Source: Sinomonas terrae
GTDB taxonomy: Bacteria; Actinomycetota; Actinomycetes; Actinomycetales; Micrococcaceae
Length of the DNA: 64,000 bases
Assembly (NCBI RefSeq): GCF_022539255.1
Contig: NZ_JAKZBV010000001.1
Span: 930,001 to 994,000, forward strand
Reading direction: 5' to 3'
The stretch's first letter is position 1; the number at the start of each line of letters is the position of its first letter. Below are positions 1 through 7,199 of the stretch, piece after piece. Both the position numbers and the translations under genes were made by a program. Under the pieces are notes generated by a model. The model made no database searches. It was given only the letters and a program-made list of their open reading frames with translations, and was not told the origin of the DNA.

Positions 1-219
1 GATTCCCTCGATGACCCAGAGTGCGTCTGCGTCTCCTCCCGTGCGGCGGGCCGCCCAGTCGAGGGCCCTCCGCATGCCCGCCGCGGTGGCCGGGAATTGC
101 TGGCAGCCGAGCTGTTCACCGGTCGCCGCGCGGACCATGGCAAGGGTGTGGGTGCGGGCGTGGGTGTCCACGCCGATGACGAACGGGCGCGTCTGTGCGA
201 CAGTAGTCTTCGCGGCCAC
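1..219 (-). CDS. IS110-family transposase, N-terminal part (cut by window edge)
   Basis: The 73 residues visible are the start of a DEDD-type IS110 transposase, which excises and inserts its element with the help of an element-encoded bridge RNA. The first acidic residue is D18 in the stretch VIGVDTHARTHT, and E71 in LWVIEGI is the second. The start is a GTG at 219 preceded by a good ribosome binding site (GGAAGGAA). The gene reads leftwards out of the window, so the rest of the catalytic domain and the C-terminal domain cannot be judged. It faces away from a second, clearly different IS110 transposase at 519. Confidence 0.85.
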   Translation of the reverse strand, partial: MAAKTTVAQTRPFVIGVDTHARTHTLAMVRAATGEQLGCQQFPATAAGMRRALDWAARRTGGDADALWVIEGI

Positions 220-518
220 GGGGTTCCTTCCTCGAGTAGGGGCAGATGCTTCTGGCCGCGGCGCGGCCGGCGTCGGCCCGGGTGAAGGTCACTCCGAGGC
301 ATTCCTGTGATGGGCCACGGCCCCGCAGGGGTCGGGCAGTCTTCTGATCAAGCCATCGGTGTGGGCCGGGCGGGCGCCGGGCACCAACCCCCATGGCTGG
401 ACAATTCGGGGCGAAGGCCTATGAAGGGGCCAGTGTTCATTCGAGTCACAGCCGAGGAGAAGGCGTCCAGCACCTACCCTGCCAGCCGGTCCCGGACCAG
501 CCGCTCCAAGACTCACAG
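220..518. other. Non-coding space between two divergent IS110 transposases
   Basis: This stretch of 299 bases has no convincing gene. It must hold the upstream ends of two head-to-head IS110 elements. In IS110-group elements the non-coding end upstream of the transposase encodes the bridge RNA, so one or two such RNAs are expected here (family knowledge, not proven by this sequence). Around 245-330 the sequence is rich in GC inverted repeats (for example GGCCGCGGCGCGGCC near 256-270), which suits a structured RNA. The exact element borders cannot be placed. Confidence 0.5.
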
Positions 519-1614
519 GTGTTCATTGAGCGTACGAGTGTTGGGCTGGATGTGCACGCCCGGTCGTTCGCGGCGGCAGCGATCGACGGCGACACAGGCG
601 AGCTGGTCCAGGCCCGGCTTTCCCCGTCCTACGAGGCGGTGAAGTCATGGCTCGCCGGCCTGCCGGGCCCGATCGCCGTGGTCTACGAAGCCGGCCCGAC
701 GGGGTTCGGACTTGCGAGGGCCTTGACCTCACAGGGAGTCAGGTGCGTGGTCGCCGCACCGTCGAAGCTCCAGCGGCCATCGGGAGACCGTGTCAAGACC
801 GACGCCAGAGACGCGGTGCACCTGGCCAGGCTGCTGCGCCTGGACGAGATCACTCCCGTGGCGGTCCCGACCATATCCCAGGAGTCCGCGCGTGATCTGG
901 TGCGGGCCAGGGAGGACTGCCGTGGGGACCTGATGCGCGCTCGGCACCGGCTCTCGAAGCTGCTGCTGCGCCACGGGATCGTCTACGAGGGTGGGGACGC
1001 CTGGACCGGCGCCCACGATGCCTGGCTGCGGAAAGAGGCCGCTCTGCAGCTGGGGTCCACGGCTACCCGGACGGCCTTCGACTCCGGCTACGAGGCCGCC
1101 CTCGCCACGAAGTCCCGTCGTGGCCGGCTCGACTCCGCGATCGAAGAGCTGGCCGCCGAGAGCGAGTTCGCACCCGTCGTGCGCCGCCTGGGCTGCCTGC
1201 GCGGTGTGAGCACCCTGACCGGTTTTGCCCTCGCAGTGGAGATCGGGGACTGGCACCGGTTCACCGGGGGCTACGATCGGCTCCTTCGTCGGACTCACCC
1301 CGTCCGAGCACTCCTCGGGCTCCTCCCGCGCCCAAGGACCGATCGCCAAGACCGGCAACTCCCACGTCCGCCGGCTCCTGGTCGAAGCGGCTTGGCACCA
1401 CAGGGCCCGCTACACCGTAGGGAAGACCATGCTCGACCGGTGGGATCTGGCCCCCGCCGCCGCGCGGGTCCGGGGCGATGAGGGCAACCGTCGCCTGCAC
1501 GCCCGATGGGTGAAGTTCCTCGAGCGCCGCAAGCGCCCCACCGTCGCGAACGTCGCGATCGCTCGCGAGCTCGCCGGCTGGTGCTGGTCCCTGGCCGTCA
1601 TGGACGACGACTGA
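519..1614 (+). pseudogene. IS110-family transposase, broken by a single-base frameshift
   Basis: Two reading frames together make one complete IS110 transposase of about 364 residues. The first, from GTG 519, carries the DEDD residues D11 (VGLDVHARS), E57 (VVYEAGPTG), D95 and D98 (VKTDARDAVHL). It runs in frame to about 1268. The C-terminal transposase domain (GPIAKTGNSHVRRLL, then a basic tail) continues one base further on, to the stop at 1612-1614. The switch falls in a run of five G at about 1266-1270; four G would restore one frame. It may be a mutation, a sequencing error in a homopolymer, or a rare programmed shift. Unless shifted, the protein lacks its C-terminal domain and should be inactive. 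Confidence 0.85.
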
Positions 1615-1836
1615 GCCCCCGCTGACTGCTTCGCCCGGGGTTGGGTGTTGGCGGCAGCGCGTGGAGCCACCCGCGAGAGTTCTATGAGCAGGGCCGAAGG
1701 CCTCACGCTCGTTCTTAGACACGCGGACCGGCTCCAGCCGAACCACCGTCCTGCGGTAGCCAACCCGCGCATATCAGTGTGACCGCGCGTCGCCCAATGA
1801 CACGCTCGACCAACACCCCCCGCTCGCGAAGCAGCG

Positions 1837-1868
1837 AGGCGCCGCCGGGAAACCTCCCGACGGCGCCT
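1837..1868. terminator. Hairpin, likely transcription terminator after the IS110 element
   Basis: Arms AGGCGCCGCCGGGA and TCCCGACGGCGCCT pair in 13 of 14 positions around an AACC loop. There is no T-run, as is common for actinobacterial terminators. Confidence 0.5.
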
Positions 1869-1913
1869 CACCATGCCCACTTGACAGCAGGCCACTCCAT
1901 ATCAGAACCTATG

Positions 1914-1929
1914 GACAGAACGTTCTGTC
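1914..1929. promoter_or_regulatory. Perfect 16-bp palindrome, candidate operator
   Basis: GACAGAACGTTCTGTC is a perfect palindrome 19 bases before the start of the small ORF at 1949. A TTGACA hexamer lies just upstream (1881-1886), although no clear -10 follows at 17 bases. The shape suits a dimeric repressor such as a TetR-type protein; no candidate regulator lies next to it. Confidence 0.45.
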
Positions 1930-1948
1930 TACCTGTAGCGTCCAGACC

Positions 1949-2182
1949 ATGGTTGAGGTGCTGTTAGCCGATGCCCTGCCCGAGCTGCCTCGCGAAGAGG
2001 CGGATAGGGAGACGCTGAGCGAGCAAGTGGTCGGGATCCTGCGAGAGGTGCTCGAAGGCCCAGCGCTCTGCGAAGCCGCGAAGGTCCGCCTCCGCCGCCT
2101 CCTCGTTACGCACCGTGGTCACCCCGAGAGGGCTCTCTTGGAGCACCTGCGCGAGATGGGCGTCGAACCGCCTGCGCCCTGA
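1949..2182 (+). CDS. Small hypothetical protein (77 aa)
   Basis: I do not recognise this protein. It is 77 residues, mostly helical in character, with acidic and leucine-rich stretches (residues 9-40) and a basic patch (RLRRLL, about 47-52), and ends in PPAP. Third codon positions are mostly G or C, as in the real genes around it, which favours coding. It starts at an ATG 19 bases after the palindrome at 1914-1929 and is followed by a strong hairpin at 2217-2240, so it looks like a complete one-gene unit next to the insertion sequences. No clear ribosome binding site is seen. Confidence 0.4.
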   Translation: MVEVLLADALPELPREEADRETLSEQVVGILREVLEGPALCEAAKVRLRRLLVTHRGHPERALLEHLREMGVEPPAP

Positions 2183-2216
2183 CGCTGAACGGGGCGGTGC
2201 CCCGTACAACGCACCA

Positions 2217-2240
2217 GGCCCCGGACCAAAGTCCGGGGCC
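2217..2240. terminator. Perfect 10-bp hairpin terminator
   Basis: GGCCCCGGAC and GTCCGGGGCC pair perfectly around a CAAA loop, 35 bases after the stop of the 77-residue ORF. No T-run follows. Confidence 0.65.
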
Positions 2241-2430
2241 TCACCCATGCGAAGGGCACGTGGGCGATGCCCGGCACAGGGCCCCCGGTCCTGAGGCCCT
2301 CGCACCGTACCGGTGCATCGCTTGGAAAGAAGCTATCCAGCCCAGCTGTGCTACGGCTATGCCCTGGCAGTGAAGCTGCCCCAGAATGCAATCAGCCGCG
2401 AACTGCTAGCATCCGACTTAGGATTCCACA

Positions 2431-2459
2431 GCGCATTCAGGCAAAGCGCATTCAGGCAA
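2431..2459. repeat. Direct repeat of 14 bp, two copies
   Basis: GCGCATTCAGGCAA occurs at 2431-2444 and again at 2446-2459, just upstream of the DUF4236 start codon and its ribosome binding site. Confidence 0.8.
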
Positions 2460-2468
2460 GGGGGAGAC

Positions 2469-2642
2469 GTGGGCCTCATCTACCGCAAGCGCTTCACGCT
2501 CGGCAAGAACACAAGCGTGAACGTCTCGAAGTCGGGCGTCTCGGTGAGCGAGCGCGTCGGTCCCGTGACGTTCAACAGTCGCCGGGGTGTGACGCTGAGA
2601 CTTGCTCCAGGTCTCACATGGCGCATGGGCAAGCGACGCTAG
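2469..2642 (+). CDS. DUF4236-family small protein (57 aa)
   Basis: The protein begins VGLIYRKRFTLGKN and continues NVSKSGVSVSERVG, which is the signature of DUF4236, a short beta-rich domain found at the N-terminus of many bacterial proteins and as a stand-alone protein. Its function is not known. Here it is only the domain, 57 residues, with a basic C-terminus (RMGKRR). The GTG start at 2469 follows a purine-rich site (AAGGGGGAG). The upstream ATG at 2313 is in frame but would add 52 residues unlike the family. The stop codon lies inside a 16-base tandem duplication (2635-2666). Confidence 0.75.
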   Translation: MGLIYRKRFTLGKNTSVNVSKSGVSVSERVGPVTFNSRRGVTLRLAPGLTWRMGKRR

Positions 2643-2666
2643 CTGATACTGACGCTAGCTGATACT
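2635..2666. repeat. Tandem 16-bp duplication over a stop codon
   Basis: GACGCTAGCTGATACT occurs twice, head to tail and without mismatch, at 2635-2650 and 2651-2666. The first copy includes the last codons and the TAG stop of the DUF4236 gene. Confidence 0.85.
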
Positions 2667-2684
2667 CAGGGACGCCGATCGGCG

Positions 2685-3272
2685 TCAAGATTCGCTTGGC
2701 CTGTAGGGTCGCCGGTTCCGGGACTCTAGGGCCGCAGTGAGTTTTTCGACCTGCTCGGTGAGCGTCCGGATCTGTTCCTCGAGCGGGTCGTCCATGGCTT
2801 CAACCGCTTCTTCGATCGCTTCCGCGGTCTTCGCTGCCGTCTCCTTCGATACGTTCTCGACAAGCCACGAGGCGATGGATGCGGTGACGACGCCGAGGAC
2901 TGCAATTCCCGAGAGCATCAGGCCCGCGGCGGCGAAGCGCCCGACAATCGTCACCGGGTAGCGGTCGCCGTATCCGACAGTCGTTATCGTCGTCAGTGCC
3001 CACCAGAGCGCGTCGCCAAAGGATCGGATGTTGGCGCCGGGGTCATTCTGTTCGGCGTCGAGGCCCGCGAGTGCGCCGCAGTACACGAGGACGGCGGCCG
3101 AGCCCAGGACGAAGGTGAGCAGCCGTCCGCGCAACGCGGCCCCTGCACGGTTCTGGAAGACCCTTGAGCCGCGAAGGTCCGCGATCACCTGCACGGAGTA
3201 GGCGGCGAGAAACAGGAGGGCGGCGGCGATCATAGGCCATTCGGAGATCCGCTGCCATCGTTCAAGAGTCAT
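2685..3272 (-). CDS. Two-helix-pore potassium channel family protein
   Basis: A 195-residue membrane protein of the Ion_trans_2 type, which conducts potassium as a tetramer. The selectivity filter TVGYGD is at residues 98-103 within TTITTVGYGD. Hydrophobic segments lie at about 13-32, 52-70 and 112-138, so there is one extra helix before the classical pore pair. The C-terminus (about 140-185) is charged and heptad-like, probably a cytoplasmic coiled coil that helps assembly; there is no RCK domain. The ATG at 3272 has no ribosome binding site, but TACCGT sits six bases before it on the minus strand, predicting a leaderless mRNA. Confidence 0.85.
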   Translation of the reverse strand: MTLERWQRISEWPMIAAALLFLAAYSVQVIADLRGSRVFQNRAGAALRGRLLTFVLGSAAVLVYCGALAGLDAEQNDPGANIRSFGDALWWALTTITTVGYGDRYPVTIVGRFAAAGLMLSGIAVLGVVTASIASWLVENVSKETAAKTAEAIEEAVEAMDDPLEEQIRTLTEQVEKLTAALESRNRRPYRPSES

Positions 3273-3741
3273 GCGCAGACGGTAGCGCGCGGCTGGGCTC
3301 TGGGTAATGGAGCAGGCCTTTTCGCCTCGTCCCTCGATTTGAGTGTCGATCTCTCAATTAAGGGTTGGTCTTAGCCAAGCTGGGTAACCGGTACCCGAAC
3401 GACGGGGAGATAGAGGGAGATGAGGCGCGAGGATGCCGGGGAAGACGGTGTGGGTGCGGAGGAAATGGAACGACCGACGGAGGAGCGAGGTGAGGCTCGC
3501 TGACCTCTCCGATGTCCATTGGTCGGGGGCTCCCGGTGGGCATCGCGCACGTGGGAACAGGCCTTACCTTCACGGCTACGTCGACTGCGACAGGATCATG
3601 GTCGGTGAGATCGGGCATTCGTGCGAGCCTGGTTCAGGGCCTCACCGAATTGAAGTCTGCATCGTCGGAAGGGACAACGACGCGACCACCATGACGGCGC
3701 TCAGGGCTCAGGCGAGCAGCCCCCAGCTCACTGATCTCGTC

Positions 3742-3789
3742 GTCTGGTAGAGCGGGGTCTGGCAGAGCGTAGAGCGGTCTGGCAGAGCG
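3742..3789. repeat. Degenerate 13-bp repeat, three copies
   Basis: GTCTGGTAGAGCG (3742-3754) and two copies of GTCTGGCAGAGCG (3757-3769, 3777-3789). The wording resembles a tRNA D-arm, but no tRNA can be folded around it. Confidence 0.65.
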
Positions 3790-3796
3790 CGGACGT

Positions 3797-3833
3797 CCCC
3801 CGGCCATGCACTCAACCGAACTCCGGCCGGGGG
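3797..3833. terminator. Hairpin, possible terminator
   Basis: CCCCCGGCC (3797-3805) pairs with GGCCGGGGG (3825-3833) over a 19-base loop. It lies 144 bases past the end of the minus-strand yajQ gene and could end that transcript. Confidence 0.4.
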
Positions 3834-3976
3834 GCACCACCCATGCTGCATGCGGCGCGACACCGTCAAGGCCCCAGCCCATGACAGCGGCATCTCCGCA
3901 CGCTTCAGTCCCGATACCCGCACGGGGCGTCCGACAAAACAAAAACGATCCGACTGCTACCGTTTGCTCCGGCCTG

Positions 3977-4462
3977 TCAGCGGAAGTTGACGAACTGCAG
4001 GTCCGCTTCTTCGAAGCCCTTGAGAAGGGTGATCGTGGCCTGCAGGTCGTCGCGCGACTTCGACGAGACCCGCAGTTCGTCGCCCTGGATCTGGGCCTTG
4101 ACGCTCTTCGGCGCCTCGTCGCGGATGAGCTTCGAGATCTTCTTCGCGTGCTCCTGCGAGATGCCCTCCTTGATGGACGCCTCGATGCGGTACTCCTTGC
4201 CCGAGGCGAACGGCTCGCCCGCGTCGAGGGACTTGAGGGAGATGCCGCGCTTGACGAGCTTCGACTGGAACACGTCGAGGACGGCCTTGACGCGCTCTTC
4301 CGAGTTGGCCTTCATGAGGATCTTCTCGCCGCTGTGGTCGATCTCCGCGCCGACCCCCTTGAAGTCGTAGCGCTGCGCGATCTCCTTCTGCGACTGGTTG
4401 AGCGCGTTGGCGACCTCCTGCTTGTCGACCTTGCTCACGACGTCGAATGTCGAATCAGCCAT
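3977..4462 (-). CDS. yajQ: YajQ family nucleotide-binding protein
   Basis: A 161-residue protein matching the YajQ family throughout: it begins MADSTFDVVSKVD, continues NALNQSQKEIAQRYDFKG and ends LQFVNFR. Family members are small cytoplasmic proteins with two ferredoxin-like folds; in Xanthomonas a relative binds cyclic di-GMP, and elsewhere the family has been linked to nucleic-acid binding. Which applies here is unknown. The start is the ATG at 4462, which has AGGAGG a few bases upstream; an in-frame ATG at 4477 would place that site inside the gene. Monocistronic, with no functional partner next to it. Confidence 0.9.
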   Translation of the reverse strand: MADSTFDVVSKVDKQEVANALNQSQKEIAQRYDFKGVGAEIDHSGEKILMKANSEERVKAVLDVFQSKLVKRGISLKSLDAGEPFASGKEYRIEASIKEGISQEHAKKISKLIRDEAPKSVKAQIQGDELRVSSKSRDDLQATITLLKGFEEADLQFVNFR

Positions 4463-4644
4463 TGCTGCCTCCTGCACGTGGCGCGCCGCTTCGTGCGACG
4501 GGCGTGGGGTTGTCTGCGCCCCAGCCTAGTTGCTCCCTGTGGGCGGGCGCTCGCGGTCACAGTTCACTCTTAGCCGAAGTCCAGCGGGAGCGGATGTTGG
4601 CACGAGAACGTTGAGTGGACGGAAGACCCCGGAAGGGAGCAATC

Positions 4645-4929
4645 GTGGCACGAAAGTCCAACTCGGAATCCTCAGCGAAGCGTTCCGCAGTCCGCGTGGT
4701 CGTTGACGGTGTCGCGGCCGCTGCCGGCGGCGTCGTCGCTGCTACTGTCGCGGCCGGCATCGTCATGTCGCCCGCGCAGGCGCCCGAGGCGCGCCTCGGC
4801 GGCATCCACGAGGATCTCCAGCGGGCCGTTGCGCTCCACCAGATCACGGCTGAACAGGCAGCGCTCTTCGAGGTCAAGCTGCAGCGGGAGATCCTGAGCA
4901 GCACGTCCGACGACGGCTCCGTCGCCTGA
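4645..4929 (+). CDS. Small hypothetical protein with one membrane segment
   Basis: I do not recognise a family. The 94-residue product has a basic start, then a run of Ala, Gly and Val from about 23 to 42 that could be a membrane helix or an uncleaved signal anchor, then a predicted helical tail (GGIHEDLQRAVALHQ..., about 52-85). The GTG at 4645 follows a good ribosome binding site (GGAAGGGAG). A start further upstream (4615) would pass through that site and is rejected. The gene stands alone just before tRNA-Tyr. Confidence 0.6.
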   Translation: MARKSNSESSAKRSAVRVVVDGVAAAAGGVVAATVAAGIVMSPAQAPEARLGGIHEDLQRAVALHQITAEQAALFEVKLQREILSSTSDDGSVA

Positions 4930-4951
4930 CGTTTGCGGCCGACGGCGCCGA

Positions 4952-4981
4952 TTCGACTGGCGCCCCGATGTTCTGTAAGGT
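4952..4981 (+). promoter_or_regulatory. Promoter of tRNA-Tyr
   Basis: TTCGAC (4952-4957), an 18-base spacer and TAAGGT (4976-4981). Transcription would begin near 4988, 45 bases before the tRNA. Confidence 0.5.
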
Positions 4982-5032
4982 TGTCTTGCTCGCTCAGCGG
5001 AACCCGGCTTCGGCCAGTTCTGACGCGTGCTC

Positions 5033-5114
5033 GGCAGATTACCCGAGCGGCCAAAGGGGGCTGACTGTAAATCAGCTGGCATTGCCTACGGGGGTTCGAA
5101 TCCCTCATCTGCCA
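5033..5114 (+). tRNA. tRNA-Tyr (anticodon GTA)
   Basis: The acceptor arms GGCAGAT (5033-5039) and ATCTGCC (5107-5113) pair perfectly. The anticodon stem CTGACTGTAAATCAG gives anticodon GTA, and GGTTCGAATCC is the T-loop. An extended variable arm explains the length of 82 bases, typical for a type II tRNA-Tyr. The discriminator is A at 5114; CCA is not encoded. A terminator hairpin follows directly. Confidence 0.93.
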
Positions 5115-5122
5115 CCCACTGG

Positions 5123-5146
5123 AACCCCGGTCTACGGACCGGGGTT
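5123..5146 (+). terminator. Terminator of tRNA-Tyr
   Basis: AACCCCGGT and ACCGGGGTT pair over a six-base loop, followed by TTCG. Confidence 0.75.
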
Positions 5147-5190
5147 TCGTCGTATCTGAGGGTCTCTCCACAGGAGGGCGGCCGCCCCGC

Positions 5191-5246
5191 ACAGGTGCCG
5201 GTTTCAAGCAGAGGCGCCGGTTTCGAGCAGAGGCGCCGGTTTCAAC
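5191..5246. repeat. Tandem array, about 19-bp unit, three copies
   Basis: CAGAGGCGCCGGTTTCGAG (5209-5227) and CAGAGGCGCCGGTTTCAAC (5228-5246) follow a shorter first copy at about 5191-5208. Non-coding, between tRNA-Tyr and marR. Confidence 0.8.
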
Positions 5247-5258
5247 CCCCTGCTTTCC

Positions 5259-5317
5259 GGATAACCCCCTTCGCGATGGGATAACCCCCTTCCCGAAGGG
5301 ATAACCCCCTTCCGAAA
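5259..5317. repeat. Tandem array, about 20-bp unit, three copies
   Basis: Each copy contains GGGATAACCCCCTTC or a close form followed by a short variable CGAAA-like end (starts near 5259, 5278 and 5298). The second copy also forms a local stem, CCCTTC with GAAGGG. Confidence 0.8.
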
Positions 5318-5385
5318 GGCCCTCCGCTGTGCGGTTCTTCCGCTGGCCCGAGCCGGCCCCGCCACCGTGAACTCCGTCTCACCCC

Positions 5386-5420
5386 TTGAATTTAGGCTTC
5401 CTAACATTTAGGCTACCTAA
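5386..5420 (+). promoter_or_regulatory. marR promoter overlapped by two identical-type operators
   Basis: A -35 box TTGAAT (5386-5391), a 17-base spacer and a -10 box TAGGCT (5409-5414) place the transcription start at or next to the ATG at 5423. Two near-perfect palindromes, TTAGGCTTCCTAA (5392-5404) and TTAGGCTACCTAA (5408-5420), cover the spacer and the -10/start region, 16 bp apart. A bound MarR dimer would block polymerase, so autorepression is the simplest reading. Confidence 0.8.
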
Positions 5421-5422
5421 GT

Positions 5423-5884
5423 ATGAAGGACAAGGAGCTTGCGGATCTCGCTGATCGCTTCCGCAAAATGCTGCGCCTCGCCGTCTTCGTCTCGCGCCGG
5501 CTCGACAGCGACCTCGAGCTCTCCACCACCCAAGTCAGCATCCTCACCATGTGTGGCGGGGAGGGGCTGCGGATGGGCGTCATCGCAGAAAACCTCGGCG
5601 TGAGGGTCCCTTCAGCCACCGAACAAGTCAGCCGTCTTGAACGGGCGGGCCTCCTCGAAAGGGGCACCGACCCCAAGGACGCGCGCGCCGTCGTCGTCCG
5701 TCGGACCGCAGCCGGCGACCAAGCCTCAGGCGAGGCCAACCGCCGCCGGACCGCCCGCATGGTCGATGTCCTCGAAACCCTCGAGCCCGCCGAGCTCGAT
5801 GCCCTCCGCACGGCCCTGCCCGTCATGGACAAGATCAACGAGCGGCTTCACACCATCTCGAACCCCAAGGAGCACATCGCATGA
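5423..5884 (+). CDS. MarR family transcriptional regulator
   Basis: A 153-residue winged-helix regulator. The helix-turn-helix is at about 52-75 (GVIAENLGVRVPSATEQVSRLERAGLLERG), followed by the wing (DPKDARAVVVRRT) that is typical of MarR proteins. The family binds palindromic operators as a dimer and usually lets go when a small toxic or phenolic ligand binds. Twin palindromes directly over its own promoter (5386-5420) imply self-control. The ATG is only two bases from the last operator, leaving no room for a ribosome binding site, so the mRNA is probably leaderless. The gene overlaps the MFS exporter by four bases, so the two are co-expressed. Confidence 0.9.
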   Translation: MKDKELADLADRFRKMLRLAVFVSRRLDSDLELSTTQVSILTMCGGEGLRMGVIAENLGVRVPSATEQVSRLERAGLLERGTDPKDARAVVVRRTAAGDQASGEANRRRTARMVDVLETLEPAELDALRTALPVMDKINERLHTISNPKEHIA

Positions 5885-7122
5885 CTGCCGAGTCAGCAGT
5901 CCACAGTTCCCACGAGCCATCGGGCACGGAAAAGACCCTGGAGGCCGAAAAGGCCTCGTTCTTCCGGCAGCCCAAGGCGGTCTGGGCGACGGCCATCGCC
6001 GCCGTCTTCGCGTTCATGGGCATCGGGCTCGTGGACCCGATCCTCCCGTCCATCGCGGTCAACCTCAAGGCGACCCCGAGCGAGGTATCGCTCCTCTTTA
6101 CGAGCTACTTCCTCGTCACGGCGGTGGCGATGCTGGTCACAGGCTTCGTCTCCTCGCGGATCGGCGGCAAGAAGACGCTCCTCATCGGCCTGGCCCTCAT
6201 CGTCGTCTTCGCCTCGCTCTCCGGCACGAGCGGTTCGGTGTGGCAGCTCGTCGGCTTCCGGGCTGGCTGGGGCCTGGGCAATGCCCTGTTCGTCGCGACC
6301 GCGCTCGCGGTGATCGTCGGCGTCGCGACCGGCGGGACGTCGACCGCGATCATCCTCTACGAGGCCGCCCTCGGTCTCGGCATCTCGCTCGGCCCGCTCG
6401 CTGGGGCCCTGCTCGGCGGCTGGAAGTGGCGCGCCCCGTTCTTCGGGACCGCGACGCTCATGGCGATCGCCTTCATCGCCCTCGTCGTCATGCTCCCCAA
6501 GACTCCCGCCCCAGCCAAGAAGACGCGGCTCAGCGCGCCGATCCGGGCCCTCGCCCATGCAGGCCTGCGGACGACGGCGGGCAGCGCCTTCTTCTACAAC
6601 TTCGGCTTCTTCACGGTGCTCGCCTTCGTCCCGTTCATCCTCGGCATGAGCGCGTACGGGATCGGCGCGGTGTTCTTCGGCTGGGGAGTTGCCCTGGCCC
6701 TGTGCTCGGTGTTCGTCGCACCCCAGCTCCAGACCCGCTTCGGGGACGTCAAGGTCCTCACGGGGACCCTCGCGTGCCTTGCCCTCGACCTCGCGGGTAT
6801 CGGCCTCTCCGCTGCCGTCCACTCCGTGCCCGCCATCGTGGTCCTCGTGATCGTCGCCGGCGCCCTGCTCGGGGTCAACAACACCGTCTACACCGAACTG
6901 GCCATGGGCGTCTCCGATTCGCCCCGCCCAGTCGCGAGCGCCGGCTACAACTTCGTCCGCTGGATGGGCGGCGCGCTCGCGCCGTATGTCGCGACCAAGC
7001 TCGGCGAAACCTTCGGCGCGCCGATCCCGTTCTTCGTCGCCGCCGTCGCCCTCGTGATTGCCATCGGAATCGCGCTCGCGGGGCGCGCCTACCTCTCGGA
7101 GCACGAGCCGGCGGCCGTTTGA
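5881..7122 (+). CDS. MFS transporter, probable drug or small-molecule exporter
   Basis: A 413-residue protein with about twelve hydrophobic segments and a charged cytoplasmic start of some 35 residues. The first half carries the MFS loop 2-3 pattern (GFVSSRIGGKKTL, about 83-95) and GLGISLGPLAGALLGG in helix 5, which resembles the antiporter motif C of drug-proton exporters. It starts at an ATG overlapping the marR stop (ATGA), so translation is coupled. The gene pair is a classic efflux module: the substrate would be the ligand that releases the MarR repressor. The substrate itself cannot be read from the sequence. Confidence 0.88.
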   Translation: MTAESAVHSSHEPSGTEKTLEAEKASFFRQPKAVWATAIAAVFAFMGIGLVDPILPSIAVNLKATPSEVSLLFTSYFLVTAVAMLVTGFVSSRIGGKKTLLIGLALIVVFASLSGTSGSVWQLVGFRAGWGLGNALFVATALAVIVGVATGGTSTAIILYEAALGLGISLGPLAGALLGGWKWRAPFFGTATLMAIAFIALVVMLPKTPAPAKKTRLSAPIRALAHAGLRTTAGSAFFYNFGFFTVLAFVPFILGMSAYGIGAVFFGWGVALALCSVFVAPQLQTRFGDVKVLTGTLACLALDLAGIGLSAAVHSVPAIVVLVIVAGALLGVNNTVYTELAMGVSDSPRPVASAGYNFVRWMGGALAPYVATKLGETFGAPIPFFVAAVALVIAIGIALAGRAYLSEHEPAAV

Positions 7123-7136
7123 CGCGTGGGCTTGGG

Positions 7137-7162
7137 GGAATGTTCCTCCGGAATAGGTCGTT
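7137..7162 (+). promoter_or_regulatory. SigR/SigH-type oxidative-stress promoter before thioredoxin
   Basis: GGAAT (7137-7141), exactly 18 bases, then GTT (7160-7162). This is the known consensus for SigR of Streptomyces and SigH of mycobacteria, whose classic targets include thioredoxins. A start near 7169 leaves about 30 bases of leader with a GTGAGGAGAG ribosome binding site. Confidence 0.7.
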
Positions 7163-7199
7163 GATTCCTTAGACGACCGCAATCGTGAGGAGAGCGTCA

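Larger units (their letters stand above)
1615..1948. other. Downstream end of the IS110 element and flanking non-coding DNA
   Basis: No gene is supported in this 334-base gap. The first part should contain the right end of the IS110 element. The 9-mer CGAAGGCCT occurs at 412-420 and again at 1695-1703, flanking the broken transposase, and could mark the two ends, but nine bases are too few to be sure. A hairpin (1837-1868) and a palindrome (1914-1929) are listed separately. Confidence 0.4.
3285..3976. other. Long intergenic stretch without a recognised gene
   Basis: About 690 bases with no ORF that looks real: those present on both strands have no recognisable motif, no ribosome binding site and codon use unlike the neighbours. 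It holds a degenerate three-copy repeat (3742-3789) and a hairpin (3797-3833). It may be the remains of a decayed gene. Confidence 0.5.

Noticed and set aside
3433..3750. A 105-codon ORF in the long gap before yajQ
   Set aside because: No ribosome site or recognisable motif, and codon use unlike the neighbours. Other frames over the same bases look equally good, so none is supported.
3742..3789. A tRNA or tRNA fragment
   Set aside because: The wording resembles a D-arm, but no acceptor, anticodon or T-arm can be paired around it.
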